A stretch of 20,115 nucleotides of DNA from an uncultured Clostridium sp. (GCA_946497905.1 CAMMMI010000020.1:1-20115), one strand, 5' to 3'. Positions 7,198 through 15,590 are shown, counted from the stretch's first letter. Program-made: numbers and translations. The notes: generated from the letters alone by a model not told the origin.

Positions 7198-8923
7198 TTA
7201 GACATCTCCAATCATAAATTCTTTCTTATCATATTTAGGAATAATATAATCAGGAGTTCCAAAGTCTATTATAGTTCCTTTTTCGATGACTAGAATATTA
7301 TCCATATCTTTTAATGTAGATAAACGATGTGCTATGCATATAATAGTTTGCTCATTAAAATATTTATGTATATTTTGTTGAATTTTGAATTCTGTATTAT
7401 TATCTAGACTACTAGTGGCTTCATCAAATATTACAATTTTTGAATCTCTTAAAAATATTCTAGCCAATGCAATTCTTTGTCTTTGACCTCCTGAAAGTTT
7501 TATTCCTCTTTCTCCAACAATCGTATCATATTTATCTTCTAAACTTTCTATAAAGTTATGTAGTTCTGCTTTTTTTGCTGCATTATATATTTCTTCTTTT
7601 GTCGCATTAGGTTTTGCTATTTTTATATTATCATAAATCGTTGAATGAAGTAATATAGTTTCTTGAGGCACATATGTTAAATTATTATATAATGAATTTG
7701 CACTATATTTAGATATGTCTTTATCATCTATTAAAATGATACCATTTTCTGGATTATAAAATTTAAAAATTAAATTTACTAATGTTGTTTTTCCGCTTCC
7801 GACTTACACCTATAATTCCTATTTTTTGTTTATCGTTAATACTCAAATTAAAGTTCTCAAAAATATAATTTTTATTATATCTAAATGACACATCTTTAAA
7901 TTCTAGTTTTCCAGTATCTATTTGTATATTACTTTTGTCATCATCTCCTACATTATCTTTAGAATATAATAATTCATAACTATTTTGTAGTTTTACCATA
8001 ATTTCGCCTATATGTATATAAGACCATGTAAACGAAGTAGTTTGACCTTTTATAGAAATCATAGCATTTATAAAGAATATAAAATTGCCTAATGTCATAG
8101 AATTAGTTTCAAACAATTTAATTGAGTATATTATTAGTGCAACTAGTGTTACAACATATGCAACATTAGCTATTGCTCCAAATGTAAATTCTTTAGCAGA
8201 CGCTTTATTTTTATATAAATTCGCTTCTTGCTTTTTTGCTTTTAGATTTTTAGAAAATTTTTCTACTGCATTATATAACCTTAATGATGTGAAATTTAAT
8301 ACAGCATCATTTAAAATTCCATTATACTCTCTATTATATTCTTCTGCTTTTTTTATAGAAGGTAAATACTTTTTAGAAAAATATACTAATCTTGCCACTA
8401 TTATTCCTACAAAAAGAATTGTTGCAACAATAAAAATATTTAAATTTATTGTATATAAAACTATTAAACTACTTATCATTGAAGTCAATAATGAAATAAA
8501 TTTAGTTGTTATTTGAGTATTCAGATTAGTAATTTCAGTATTTATTTCATTTATTGCTGTAGATATTTTTCCTGTATAATTATCAGTAAAAAATGAATAT
8601 GTTTTATCATTTAGGTTATTAAATAATTTTTCAGAAATATACGGTGTTTGTTTTTTTACAATATGTATAGTTCTCGTTATATTTGAAATATAGAAAAATA
8701 TTAATTCTAAAACAATAACAACTAATAAAATAAATGCAACATTGTACAAATCTGATATTTGAAAATTTTCCATACTTGGCAAATCAATGATTCCTTTTAT
8801 TATATATTGTTTTACTAAATCTAATATTTGAGAAATAATCATACTTACTATCATTACAATAGTTAAACATTTCACAGGTTTATATAAAGATATTACAAAT
8901 TTTTTTAAATTTTCTTTTTCCAT
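7198..8923 (-). CDS. ABC exporter (fused permease-ATPase), read through a CGG +1 frameshift
   Basis: The ATG at 8923 has an AAGGAAAAT site. Residues ~1-300 form a six-helix exporter membrane domain (for example VKCLTIVMIVSMIISQILDL, LYNVAFILLVVIVLELIFFY). The ATPase domain has Walker A (GVSGSGKTT after the shift), Q-loop VPQETILLHSTIYDNI, signature LSGGQRQRIALARIF, Walker B KIVIFDEATSSLD and H-loop CIAHRLST. In zero frame Walker A reads GVS, CGG at 7799-7801, and stops 12 codons later. Skipping the C gives GGA AGC GGA AAA and an open frame to 7198, for 574 residues in all, normal for the family. Apart from this one base the gene is intact. Substrate unknown; it follows a 101-aa gene and a relaxase remnant. 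Confidence 0.8.
7799..7801 (-). other. CGG +1 frameshift site B (Walker A of the exporter)
   Basis: Zero-frame codons are GTA AGT CGG AAG CGG. Skipping the first C gives AGT GGA AGC GGA AAA ACA ACA, encoding S-G-S-G-K-T-T, the invariant P-loop. The complement of the skipped base is G7801. Confidence 0.7.
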
Positions 8924-8993
8924 TTTCTATTTTCCTTCCAAATTTGTTAAATAAAATATAATAATCAAAGTATAGCATACTTATTATATTTTT

Positions 8994-9299
8994 TCAAACA
9001 GCAATGCTATTAAACAAATACAAAGCGACTTTATTTCTTTGTGTTTGTTCCATCTCCATTATTTTAGCCATAGTAAAATTTATAATAAAATATTTGCTTT
9101 GTCCAAAATTTATTAATGTAGTTCTATATTCTTCATCAATCTCTTTTAGTATAGTATCAAACTTCTCATACATTTCAGACTTATTATATAAAATATTAGC
9201 CCAACTGCTTGTAGATAAACAAATTCCTAGTCTTAATTTATCTTTAATATTCATATCTTTAATTATATTTATTACATTCTCAACCTTATTTTCGTCCAT
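8994..9299 (-). CDS. 101-aa protein of unknown function
   Basis: The ATG follows a good AAGGAG site and is 14 bp after the relaxase stop; the ABC exporter starts 70 bp downstream, so the three are probably one transcript. The protein is mainly helical, with KVENVINIIKDMNIKDKLRL, then a CLSTSSWANILYNKSEMYEK segment, and no membrane helix or signal peptide. It ends in TGA, so TGA is probably a true stop in this genome. Neighbourhood suggests a partner of the exporter, but it is long for a peptide substrate and no leader motif (such as double glycine) is present. I do not recognise the family. Confidence 0.6.
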   Translation of the reverse strand: MDENKVENVINIIKDMNIKDKLRLGICLSTSSWANILYNKSEMYEKFDTILKEIDEEYRTTLINFGQSKYFIINFTMAKIMEMEQTQRNKVALYLFNSIAV

Positions 9300-9313
9300 A
9301 ACTTTTTTACTCC

Positions 9314-10128
9314 TTACTTTAATTCAAAATTATCTTTTTTTCTATTTTTTAATTTTTCTATATCTTCTTTTGTTTTTACTTTTCTTCTAATATCATTTGC
9401 AATTTCATTATCGTTGCTATCAAATATGCCATTTTTGTATAAGTCATCACTCACAATTTTATAGTTTTCATCTTTATCATAGCAAATTCTTTTATGAAAA
9501 TGGCTCATAATACTATGCCAAAAGCCTTTGAATTTCTGTAATTCCTGTTTTATTTTTTCCTTTTCAGTTCGTAACTTGCTAATAATTTTGTCTTTAGTAG
9601 ATAATTCGCCTTTTAAACTGTCTATTTCATCATCTTTTAGTTCCAATTGATATTTTAATGAACGATTTTCTTTTTCTATTTCAAAAGAACTATGTTCAAA
9701 ATCTTTAATTGCCATATTTAAGTCATTTACACTTCTAATAGTTTTAGTAGTATCTTTTACATTATTTGTATAATTTTTTATTATTTGGACATCCTCGCTT
9801 TAAATAAGCATATTATTTTTGTTTAGTTTAGTAGGTTTTAAATTATCTAATATTGTGTTTATATCTCTAGTTGTATTGTCTAGTTTTTTAGTTTGATTAT
9901 TGGCTTCAGCAAGCTTCTTCTCTTTTTGTTCAAGTTGTTTCTTGATTTCTCTATAATTTCCCATATCTTTAACATTTATATATTGATTTCTGCCTTTTTT
10001 CTTTTGTTTTAGTATTGAGTTTTTTTCATAATGCTTATTATATAATTTTATACAACAAACTCTCATTTCATCTTGTATTCGCCCTAAAAACTCTTTTGCT
10101 GGGCACACCAAAAAATCAACCAGATTTT
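9314..10128 (-). pseudogene. C-terminal part of a MobV/Pre-type relaxase, with an internal stop
   Basis: Two stretches in the same frame (10128-9803 and 9799-9314) are separated only by a TAA at 9800-9802. The first has CPAKEFLGRIQDEMRVC and the coiled-coil MGNYREIKKQLEQKEKKLAE. The second has EKENRSLKYQLELKDDEIDS, KFKGFWHSIMSHFHKRICYD and KDENYKIVSDDLYKNGIF. A long coiled coil followed by F..FW...H..F.K..C..DENY..V..DLY is what I recognise from the C-termini of MobV plasmid-recombination relaxases of Gram-positive elements. The catalytic N-terminus is gone: the frame runs straight into the IS element at 10129. It is a relic of a mobilisable element. No CGG is present at the stop, so this is simple nonsense decay. 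Confidence 0.6.
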
Positions 10129-10183
10129 TGAAGTGAACCCAAATTATTAGACAAAAAAGTTTAATAAGGAGGGTTCATTTTAT

Positions 10184-10693
10184 ATGTCTAAATATTCAAA
10201 AGAATTTAAATTAGAAGTAATAGAATATTATGAAAAAAATCATATTGGTTGTGGTGAACTTGCAGAACACTTCAGAATTCCAAATAGATCCGTAGTTAGA
10301 TGGTGGATAAAGAATTATCAAGAACACGGAATTAATGGATTAATACGAAATAATATAAAATATAGTGGAGAATTCAAACAAAATGTAGTAGAATATATGC
10401 ATAAAAACCATTTATCTCTTAATGAAACGGCTGCATATTTCAATTTAGGAAATCATAATGTTGTAGGTAAATGGGAACGTATATATTATGAGAAAGGACC
10501 ACAAGCTCTATATAAAGAGCGACGAGGTAGAAATAAAAATATGAGTTCTAAACCAAGAAAAAAGAAATTATCTAAAGAAAATGAAGAAGATTTAATTGAA
10601 GAAGTTCAAAGACTTAGAATGGAAAATGCGTACTTAAAAAAATTGCAAGCCTTAATTCAGGAAAGAACAAAGCCAAAACATCCGAAAAAGTAA
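10184..10693 (+). CDS. IS150-group OrfA, helix-turn-helix subunit
   Basis: 169 aa, preceded by AAGGAGGGTTC. Two successive helix-turn-helix repeats bind the element ends: residues 1-55 (EFKLEVIEYYEKNHIGCGEL, SVVRWWIKNYQEHG) and 60-115 (FKQNVVEYMHKNHLSLNETA, VVGKWERIYYEKG). A basic linker and a leucine-zipper-like helix follow (ENEEDLIEEVQRLRMENAYL). This is the standard OrfA plan of the IS150 group. Near the end, TTA AAA AAA sets up a -1 shift into orfB. Confidence 0.92.
   Translation: MSKYSKEFKLEVIEYYEKNHIGCGELAEHFRIPNRSVVRWWIKNYQEHGINGLIRNNIKYSGEFKQNVVEYMHKNHLSLNETAAYFNLGNHNVVGKWERIYYEKGPQALYKERRGRNKNMSSKPRKKKLSKENEEDLIEEVQRLRMENAYLKKLQALIQERTKPKHPKK
10636..10642 (+). promoter_or_regulatory. 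Programmed -1 frameshift slippery run (A7)
   Basis: Seven A in the orfA frame as TT-A AAA AAA. A -1 slip moves ribosomes to the frame ATT GCA AGC, which stays open through orfB to 11535, giving the OrfAB transposase. A-rich heptamers at this position are standard for IS3-family elements. Confidence 0.8.
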
Positions 10694-11535
10694 TAGTAAT
10701 AGATGAATTAAGGCATGAATTCAAATTAGAGGCTTTGTTAAAATATGCAGAAATAACAAGAAGTACATTTTACTATCAATTAAATAGAATGAAAGAACCA
10801 GATAAATATAAAGAAGTAAAAGAAGAAATTATAGCTATTTATCACGAAAATAAAGGAAGATATGGATATAGAAGAGTGACTATGGAACTTCATAATAGAG
10901 GTTTTAATATTAATCACAAAACAGTTTTAAAACTCATGAAAGAATTAGGATTACAATGTTTCATAAGAGTACAAAAATATAAATCATATAAAGGTGAAGT
11001 AGGAAAAATATGTGATAATTTATTAAATCGTGAATTTGAAGCTGAAGAACCAAATCAAAAATGGGTTACAGATGTAACAGAGTTTAAAATACATAATGAA
11101 AAACTTTATCTGTCACCAATAGTAGATTTATTTAATGGAGAAGTAATTAGTTTTAACCTATCAAGACATCCAGTATTTTCACAAGTAGTAGATATGTTAG
11201 AAAAAGCATTTAACAAGATACCAGATAATACCAATTTAATATTGCATTCAGACCAAGGATGGCAATATCAAATGAAGCAATATCAAGCATTATTAAAAGA
11301 AAAAGGAATAAGACAAAGTATGTCTAGAAAAGGAAATTGTTTAGATAATTCATTAGCAGAGAATTTCTTTGGTTTATTAAAGTCAGAATTATTTTATATG
11401 AAAGAATATAAAACAATAGGAGAATTAGAAAGGGATATAATAGAATATATAGATTATTATAATAATAAAAGGATAAAGGGCAAACTAAAAGGAATGAGCC
11501 CTGTGCAATACAGAGTCCATTCCCAAGTTGCCTAG
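10642..11535 (+). CDS. IS150-group OrfB, DDE transposase domain
   Basis: The frame opens at the slippery run and is normally made as the C-terminal part of OrfAB; an internal TTG at 10735 could give a separate 266-aa product. Counting from that TTG, an HTH_21-like segment (IIAIYHENKGRYGYRRVTME) precedes the rve integrase core with Asp113 (WVTDVTEFKI), Asp173 (LILHSDQGWQYQ) and Glu209 (NSLAENFFGLLKSELFY), all intact. The enzyme cuts and joins the IS ends through a circle intermediate (family knowledge). The stop TAG lies inside the right-end region. Confidence 0.92.
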   Translation: MASLNSGKNKAKTSEKVIVIDELRHEFKLEALLKYAEITRSTFYYQLNRMKEPDKYKEVKEEIIAIYHENKGRYGYRRVTMELHNRGFNINHKTVLKLMKELGLQCFIRVQKYKSYKGEVGKICDNLLNREFEAEEPNQKWVTDVTEFKIHNEKLYLSPIVDLFNGEVISFNLSRHPVFSQVVDMLEKAFNKIPDNTNLILHSDQGWQYQMKQYQALLKEKGIRQSMSRKGNCLDNSLAENFFGLLKSELFYMKEYKTIGELERDIIEYIDYYNNKRIKGKLKGMSPVQYRVHSQVA

Positions 11536-11635
11536 TATCTAGTCAAAAAATGTCCAATTTTTTGGGTTCAGTACATTTATTTCTGATTGATTTTCATATC
11601 ATATCTGTTCATAAAAGTTCGAACAGAAACGTCGT

Positions 11636-11989
11636 TGGTGGAGATGAGGAGAATCGAACTCCTGTCCATAAAACCTTCCATATAAACTTCTACAAGTTTA
11701 GTTTATCTTTTATATTCATTTTATTTTCACCGATAAACAGGTTAAAATAAAATATAGCTTTTAAAATACCCTCTACTTTCAAAGCTAAAGTAGATTTGTT
11801 TCCCACTAGTATGACACCTTATCTAAATAAGTGGGCTATTTAGTAAAGTGTAGCTACACTTAGGCAGCTAATGCTACTTCTTGTTTGTTAGCGTTTATTT
11901 TTAAATTTTGCTTTTTTTAAGTGGCCAAAGCAACCATCCACTACTTGCTATTTATATTTTGGGTAGTATGTCGAAACCATTACATCCCC
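11636..11989 (-). ncRNA. ssrA: Transfer-messenger RNA
   Basis: 354 nt. The 5' end GGGGATG pairs with CATCTCC before the encoded 3' ACCA, forming the tRNA-Ala-like acceptor stem, and the T-arm GGAGTTCGATTCTCC is present. After the start, TAATGGTTTCGACA is the conserved D-loop region. The tag frame (11892-11860 on the minus strand) reads GCT AAC AAA CAA GAA GTA GCA TTA GCT GCC TAA, adding A+ANKQEVALAA to stalled proteins, with the usual ALAA degradation signal. The tmRNA rescues ribosomes stuck on broken messages. The IS150-group element starts 60 bp past its 3' end; tmRNA 3' ends are known integration sites, and the mobile scrapyard lies on that side. Confidence 0.95.
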
Positions 11990-12001
11990 ATATACTAATT
12001 A

Positions 12002-12030
12002 ATTATACTATATCTTTGGCTTTTTATCAA
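12002..12030 (-). promoter_or_regulatory. Promoter of ssrA
   Basis: Minus strand TTGATA (12025-12030), 17-bp spacer, TATAAT (12002-12007), 12 bp upstream of the mature 5' end. A good sigma-A-type promoter; the few extra transcribed bases would be removed by RNase P. Confidence 0.75.
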
Positions 12031-12050
12031 TAAAATTTTTATTATTTTTA

Positions 12051-12079
12051 TTGCACATTTTACTATTATTACATATTAT
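12051..12079 (+). promoter_or_regulatory. Promoter of the M14 carboxypeptidase gene
   Basis: TTGCAC (12051-12056), 17-bp spacer, TATTAT (12074-12079), 16 bp before the ATG, which leaves a very short leader containing GGTGAT. It diverges from the ssrA promoter. Confidence 0.5.
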
Positions 12080-12095
12080 ATATTGGTGATTTAAT

Positions 12096-12602
12096 ATGAG
12101 TATTGTTCCTACAAATGTCAATTATAGCTATAACATACTAAGAAGTAATTTAACTGAACTAAATTACAAATATCCTTTTTTAAATATTCAAATTGTTGGA
12201 AATAGTGTTATGGGTAAAAATATTTATGTTGTGAAACTTGGAAAAGGCCCTAATAAAGTATTTTATTCTGCTTCTATACATGCCAATGAATGGATTACAA
12301 GTGTTGTTTTAATGAAATTTATTGAAGACTATTCACAAGCATATGTAGATAATAGTTCACTTTATGGATATAACATAAGAAATTTATTTAATAATTCTAG
12401 TATATACATTATGCCTATGGTAAATCCAGATGGAGTTAATCTAGTAACTGGTAGCTTACCAACTAGTTCTTATGCTTATGAAACCGCATTAAATATTTCT
12501 AAAATTTTTCCAGATATTCCTTTTCCTTCTGGTTGGAAAGCAAATATCAATGGTGTGGATTTTTCTAACTTCCAACATACCTTATTAATAAATCGCCTTT
12601 GA
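12096..12602 (+). pseudogene. M14 zinc carboxypeptidase, N-terminal half only
   Basis: The first ~155 codons are typical of the gamma-D-glutamyl-meso-diaminopimelate/zinc carboxypeptidase M14 group: substrate-site start GNSVMGKNIYVVKLG, zinc motif HANEW (ASIHANEWITSVV), then YIMPMVNPDGVNLV and SGWKANINGVDF. After this the family normally continues with the Asn-Arg substrate loop, third zinc His and catalytic Glu. Here the reading changes to SNFQHTLLINRL and a TGA, next to the serine recombinase. So the gene is cut by the integrated element and lacks its catalytic half. The family trims peptidoglycan peptides. The missing half is not in this window. Confidence 0.8.
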
Positions 12603-12627
12603 GTGGCGACCTACTTACTGTATAATC

Positions 12628-14250
12628 CTATCCAGTTTTTAAAATCTCTTCATATTCAATTTTTCCATTATTTATTGATATACTATCACTCAAAATATTT
12701 AAGTGATTAAAATTAAAATGGATATATATTTTTTTATCTGTATCAATTTCAATATAGTTAATCAGTCTGTATAATAAAACTTTGTTAAATTCTTTCATGT
12801 TTAAAAATTCATTAACTATTTTCTTTATTTCTTCTTCATCAATATTCTCTTCTTCTTTTTCTTTTAATGTCATAATTTTTTGTTTTATCTCATATTGTTT
12901 TTCAATTAGTCCCTTTTTTTCTTCGGCAAACCTATTATAAAATCTCATATAGTCATCAGTAGTTATGATATCATTCAATTTATCCATATACATTTTGTCT
13001 AGATTATTATTTATTGTTTGAATTTTATTTTTAACTTCATTTAGTTTTTTCTTGTATCCATCCATTATATTTGTATATCCATTTTTATATTTTTTTAATG
13101 TTTCTAAAAATACATTTTCATTCAAATACATTTTACAGATATCTCTTATAACTTCAAGAATACTTTCCTCAAATTCCCAATAGTTCATACTAATTGGATG
13201 CTTTCCTCTTTTCTCATGTCCAATACAATTTATATATGGATTCTTACCTGAGCCTTTAATTGCTATTTGTAACTTCCATCCACAATGATGACATTTTAAA
13301 AGACCTTTAAATAAATATTCGTGTTTGGTGTATTTTGATGTATCTTTTGCTTCTATCATCAATTGAACTTTTTCAAATGTTTGCTTATCTATTATTGGCT
13401 CATGTGTGTTCTCAACAACAATCCAATTATCTTTTGGATTATCAATGACTTTTTTTGATTTATAAGATACTTTTCTTCTTTTATTTTGTACTGTATTTCC
13501 TATATATACCTGATTTTTTAACATAGCCAATATTGTAATTTGATTCCATTTACTAGATTGTTTTTTCTTATATTTAGTCTTATGATAACTACTTGGATTT
13601 AATATTTCTTTTTTGTTTAGATAGTTCATAATATCAATACTTCCATGACCATTTGAATACATCTGAAATATTTGTCTTACTATTTCTGCTGAGTAATCAT
13701 CAACTTCTAATTTTCCTTTTTCATCTTTTCTTAATTTATACCCATATGGTGCTATTGATCCTAAAAACTGTCCACTTTTTTGTTTTTCTCTAAATACACT
13801 CTTTATTTTTTTTGAAATATCTTTAGCATACATATCATTCATAATTGCTTTAAATGGACTAATATCATTATTTGTACTATCTAAATATGTATCAATACCA
13901 TCTAATATAGCAATATATCTTACAGATTTTTCAGGAAAATAATTTTCTAAATAGTATCCTGTTTTTATATAATCTCTACCTAAACGAGATAAATCTTTTG
14001 TGACAACCATATTAATTCTTTTGTTTTCAATATCTCTAATTAATCTATTAAATCCTTCTCTATCAAAAGTTGTTCCTGATACACCATCATCCACATATTC
14101 ATCAACAAAGTTTAAATTATTTTCTTCAAGAAATCTTTTTATTATTTTTCTTTGATTTCCTATACTTTCACTTTCCTGTTTATCACCATCTTCCCTAGAT
14201 AATCTTATATACATTCCTACTTTAAATTGTTCACCCACTAAATTTAGCAT
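12628..14250 (-). CDS. Large serine recombinase 1 (intact)
   Basis: 540 aa. The N-terminal resolvase domain has catalytic Ser18 in MYIRLSREDGDKQESES, YVDDGVSGTTFDREGF and KDLSRLGRDYIKTGYY. The recombinase domain follows (SIAPYGYKLRKDEKGKLEVD), then a zinc ribbon at ~315-345 (CHHCGWKLQ...C..H) and a long coiled coil (~390-480). Such enzymes integrate and excise elements at short att sites without host factors. Its 3' end is about 30-70 bp from the point where the carboxypeptidase gene is cut, so it probably belongs to that element. The ATG follows AGGAGGTAACA; the 12-bp TGCTAAATTTAG occurs on both sides of this ribosome site. It contains no CGG codon and serves as the reference for the second copy. 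Confidence 0.93.
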   Translation of the reverse strand: MLNLVGEQFKVGMYIRLSREDGDKQESESIGNQRKIIKRFLEENNLNFVDEYVDDGVSGTTFDREGFNRLIRDIENKRINMVVTKDLSRLGRDYIKTGYYLENYFPEKSVRYIAILDGIDTYLDSTNNDISPFKAIMNDMYAKDISKKIKSVFREKQKSGQFLGSIAPYGYKLRKDEKGKLEVDDYSAEIVRQIFQMYSNGHGSIDIMNYLNKKEILNPSSYHKTKYKKKQSSKWNQITILAMLKNQVYIGNTVQNKRRKVSYKSKKVIDNPKDNWIVVENTHEPIIDKQTFEKVQLMIEAKDTSKYTKHEYLFKGLLKCHHCGWKLQIAIKGSGKNPYINCIGHEKRGKHPISMNYWEFEESILEVIRDICKMYLNENVFLETLKKYKNGYTNIMDGYKKKLNEVKNKIQTINNNLDKMYMDKLNDIITTDDYMRFYNRFAEEKKGLIEKQYEIKQKIMTLKEKEEENIDEEEIKKIVNEFLNMKEFNKVLLYRLINYIEIDTDKKIYIHFNFNHLNILSDSISINNGKIEYEEILKTG

Positions 14251-14291
14251 TGTTACCTCCTAAATTTAGCAACTACCTGTTGCTTTTGATG

Positions 14292-14447
14292 TTAACTCTC
14301 CTTTATATTTTTTTCAAGTGTTTTCTCCTTATTTTCTGTATTTTTTAAATAATCTATAAATGCTTCTTTTAATATTTCAATAATATCCTTTCCTTCTTCA
14401 TTAAAACAACAGTATATTTTATTATAACACTTTTCTTTGCCTTGCAA
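14292..14447 (-). CDS. Small ORF upstream of recombinase 1
   Basis: 51 aa from a TTG start with AGGAGG 9 bp upstream; no ATG is available in frame. Sequence core: NKIYCCFNEEGKDIIEILKE, AFIDYLKNTENKEK. It resembles the small ORF before recombinase 2 (TYCIFAGEKQNIDEAIG, MFRDYIEKLK): both share Y-C-x-F, then I-x-E, then F-x-DYI/L-x-x-LK. This position and plan suggest a conserved accessory gene of the recombinase module. Function unknown. Confidence 0.6.
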   Translation of the reverse strand: MQGKEKCYNKIYCCFNEEGKDIIEILKEAFIDYLKNTENKEKTLEKNIKES

Positions 14448-14725
14448 TTTTAGTTTTCCTCCTATTTTACAATTTTGGGTATATCATTGATTTATGGCAT
14501 ACTCTTTTTCTCTCTTATTACATATATATTTTTTTGTTTTATCTTTATGTATTAACTTTTTTTGCTTTGTTCTTTTCTATCATACATGTTTTCTTACCTC
14601 TTTCTAATAATAGGAGTTTCAATTAAAAATACCAATGTTGCATTTTTATAATTTTTTTATCACTCTATAAAAAATAATTTTTTACTATTTTGATTATAAA
14701 TACAATTGTAAAGATTTGTCGACGC

Positions 14726-14806
14726 GAAAAATTGTGTAGCAATTTTTCTGTGCAATGTTGTTTTTTGTGGTATAGGAAAAATTGCTTTTTCCCATACCAC
14801 AAAAAA
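14726..14806. repeat. Two adjacent strong hairpins in the 14448-14851 gap
   Basis: Hairpin 1: GAAAAATTG (14726-14734) and CAATTTTTC (14740-14748), perfect. Hairpin 2: a 21-bp stem, 14761-14781 with 14786-14806, one mismatch, loop TTGC, built on TTTTTTGTGGTAT. Neither arm is followed by a U-run, so these are not classic terminators. The GGAAAAATTGC motif recurs in both. They may mark the 3' side of the HEPN gene or be a small palindromic repeat. The rest of the gap (14448-14720) is AT-rich with nothing I can support beyond an 11-codon ATG frame preceded by AGAGGTAAG. Confidence 0.6.
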
Positions 14807-14851
14807 AGAACACCCTTTGGTGCTACTATATGTTTGTTTACAGATTTTATT

Positions 14852-15247
14852 TTAATGGTTATTTATATATTCTTCTACTAATTTCAAAAGTTCTTTTGCT
14901 GTTTCTATTTGTTTTAAAGTATCTTCTGGTTTAACTATATATTCATCATCATAATCAGAATCTTCTCTTACTGAACTTGCATCTGCAATTTTACTTCCCA
15001 TTTTTCTTGGAAAAATCTCTGGATATACATAGTTTTTATTAAAATATCCTACCACATCTTTATGTCTTTTAAAATCTATTGGCTCTAATGCTAAAACTGC
15101 TTTTATACTATGAAATATTGAATAATATGCTCTATTATTTGCTCCTTTAAATTTCTTTACATTATACAATATTTCTGCTTCTTCTAGATTTTCTTTTGCT
15201 TGTTCTAATCTATGCTTTGCTAATTCTTTTGATATTTTAGGACTCAC
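14852..15247 (-). CDS. HEPN-domain protein (toxin side of MNT/HEPN pair)
   Basis: 131 aa, full length for the PF05168-type HEPN domain. Key motif NRAYYSIFHSIKAVL has Arg39 and His46 spaced as R-x6-H, the proposed RNase centre of HEPN proteins. Other family features are LEQAKENLEEAEILY near the start and EDSDYDDEYIV towards the end. It overlaps the MNT gene by 11 bp. In this type of pair the nucleotidyltransferase neutralises the HEPN RNase, for some systems by AMPylating it (established for HepT/MntA); transfer of that mechanism to this subfamily is inference. Likely stability or anti-phage cargo of the integrated region. Confidence 0.85.
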   Translation of the reverse strand: MSPKISKELAKHRLEQAKENLEEAEILYNVKKFKGANNRAYYSIFHSIKAVLALEPIDFKRHKDVVGYFNKNYVYPEIFPRKMGSKIADASSVREDSDYDDEYIVKPEDTLKQIETAKELLKLVEEYINNH

Positions 15248-15590
15248 TTAACACCACTCCTTCCTTTTGTACATTCATATAAAAAGGTAATGCCTCTAAC
15301 CAATAATTAAATCTATCTATGTTCTTGACTAATGGTGATAAATGAATATCAAACTTATTATCCCATTCAATATCATATGCTAATTCTACAAATTCACTTC
15401 TATATTGTACTAATTCATCATCTGTAAAATCTGTTAAAATCATAATATCTATATCAGAACTTGCATTAAAGTCTCCTCTAGCATAAGATCCATACAAAAT
15501 GATTTTCTTTATTCTATCTCCAAACTTGTTATTTATTGCTGCAATAAATTCACTAATAACCTTATTAATATTTTCGGGTATCTTCTTCAT
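15237..15590 (-). CDS. MNT-type minimal nucleotidyltransferase (antitoxin side)
   Basis: 117 aa. The polymerase-beta-like fold signature is complete: GSYARGDFNASSDIDIM (Gly34, Ser35, Asp46, Asp48) with the third acidic residue Asp81 in KFDIHLSP. The ATG is preceded by AGGAAGTGAAAG. It is the first gene of the pair and overlaps the HEPN gene start, the standard arrangement. All catalytic residues being present supports active nucleotide transfer, probably to the HEPN partner. Confidence 0.87.
   Translation of the reverse strand: MKKIPENINKVISEFIAAINNKFGDRIKKIILYGSYARGDFNASSDIDIMILTDFTDDELVQYRSEFVELAYDIEWDNKFDIHLSPLVKNIDRFNYWLEALPFYMNVQKEGVVLSES

Larger units (their letters stand above)
10129..11575 (+). 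mobile_element. Complete IS3-family (IS150-group) insertion sequence, 1447 bp
   Basis: Terminal inverted repeats TGAAGTGAACCCAAATTATT (left) and TGTACTGAACCCAAAAAATT (right, reverse complement) flank orfA and orfB with a -1 frameshift site. A 3-bp repeat TTT lies on both sides (10126-10128, 11576-11578), the usual size for the group, but weak evidence in AT-rich DNA. The right end is duplicated as a relic at 4484-4532. The left flank is a relaxase gene and the right flank is the tmRNA region, not two halves of one gene. All catalytic residues are present, so the element looks active or recently active. Confidence 0.9.

Noticed and set aside
7198..8923. Calling the exporter two separate genes or a simple pseudogene
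   Set aside because: All motifs line up once one C is skipped at CGG, the gene shows no other damage, and three other sites show the same event.
8994..9299. TGA read as tryptophan (Mycoplasma-type code)
   Set aside because: The 101-aa gene ends at a TGA followed by a non-protein-like stretch overlapping the exporter start out of frame; the only Trp-like TGA is in a dead phage gene.
11579..11635. Continuation of the relaxase gene on the far side of the IS
   Set aside because: The minus-strand frame is short (RTFMNRYDMKINQK), belongs to the tmRNA 3' flank, and has no relaxase features.
14448..14720. Short leader peptide (11 codons) upstream of the small recombinase-linked ORF
   Set aside because: It has an AGAGGTAAG site, but the reading frame is too short and AT-rich to separate from chance; no counterpart was found at the second module.
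14761..14806. Intrinsic terminator of the MNT/HEPN pair
   Set aside because: The stem is strong, but no U-run follows it on the minus strand, so I listed it as a repeat instead.
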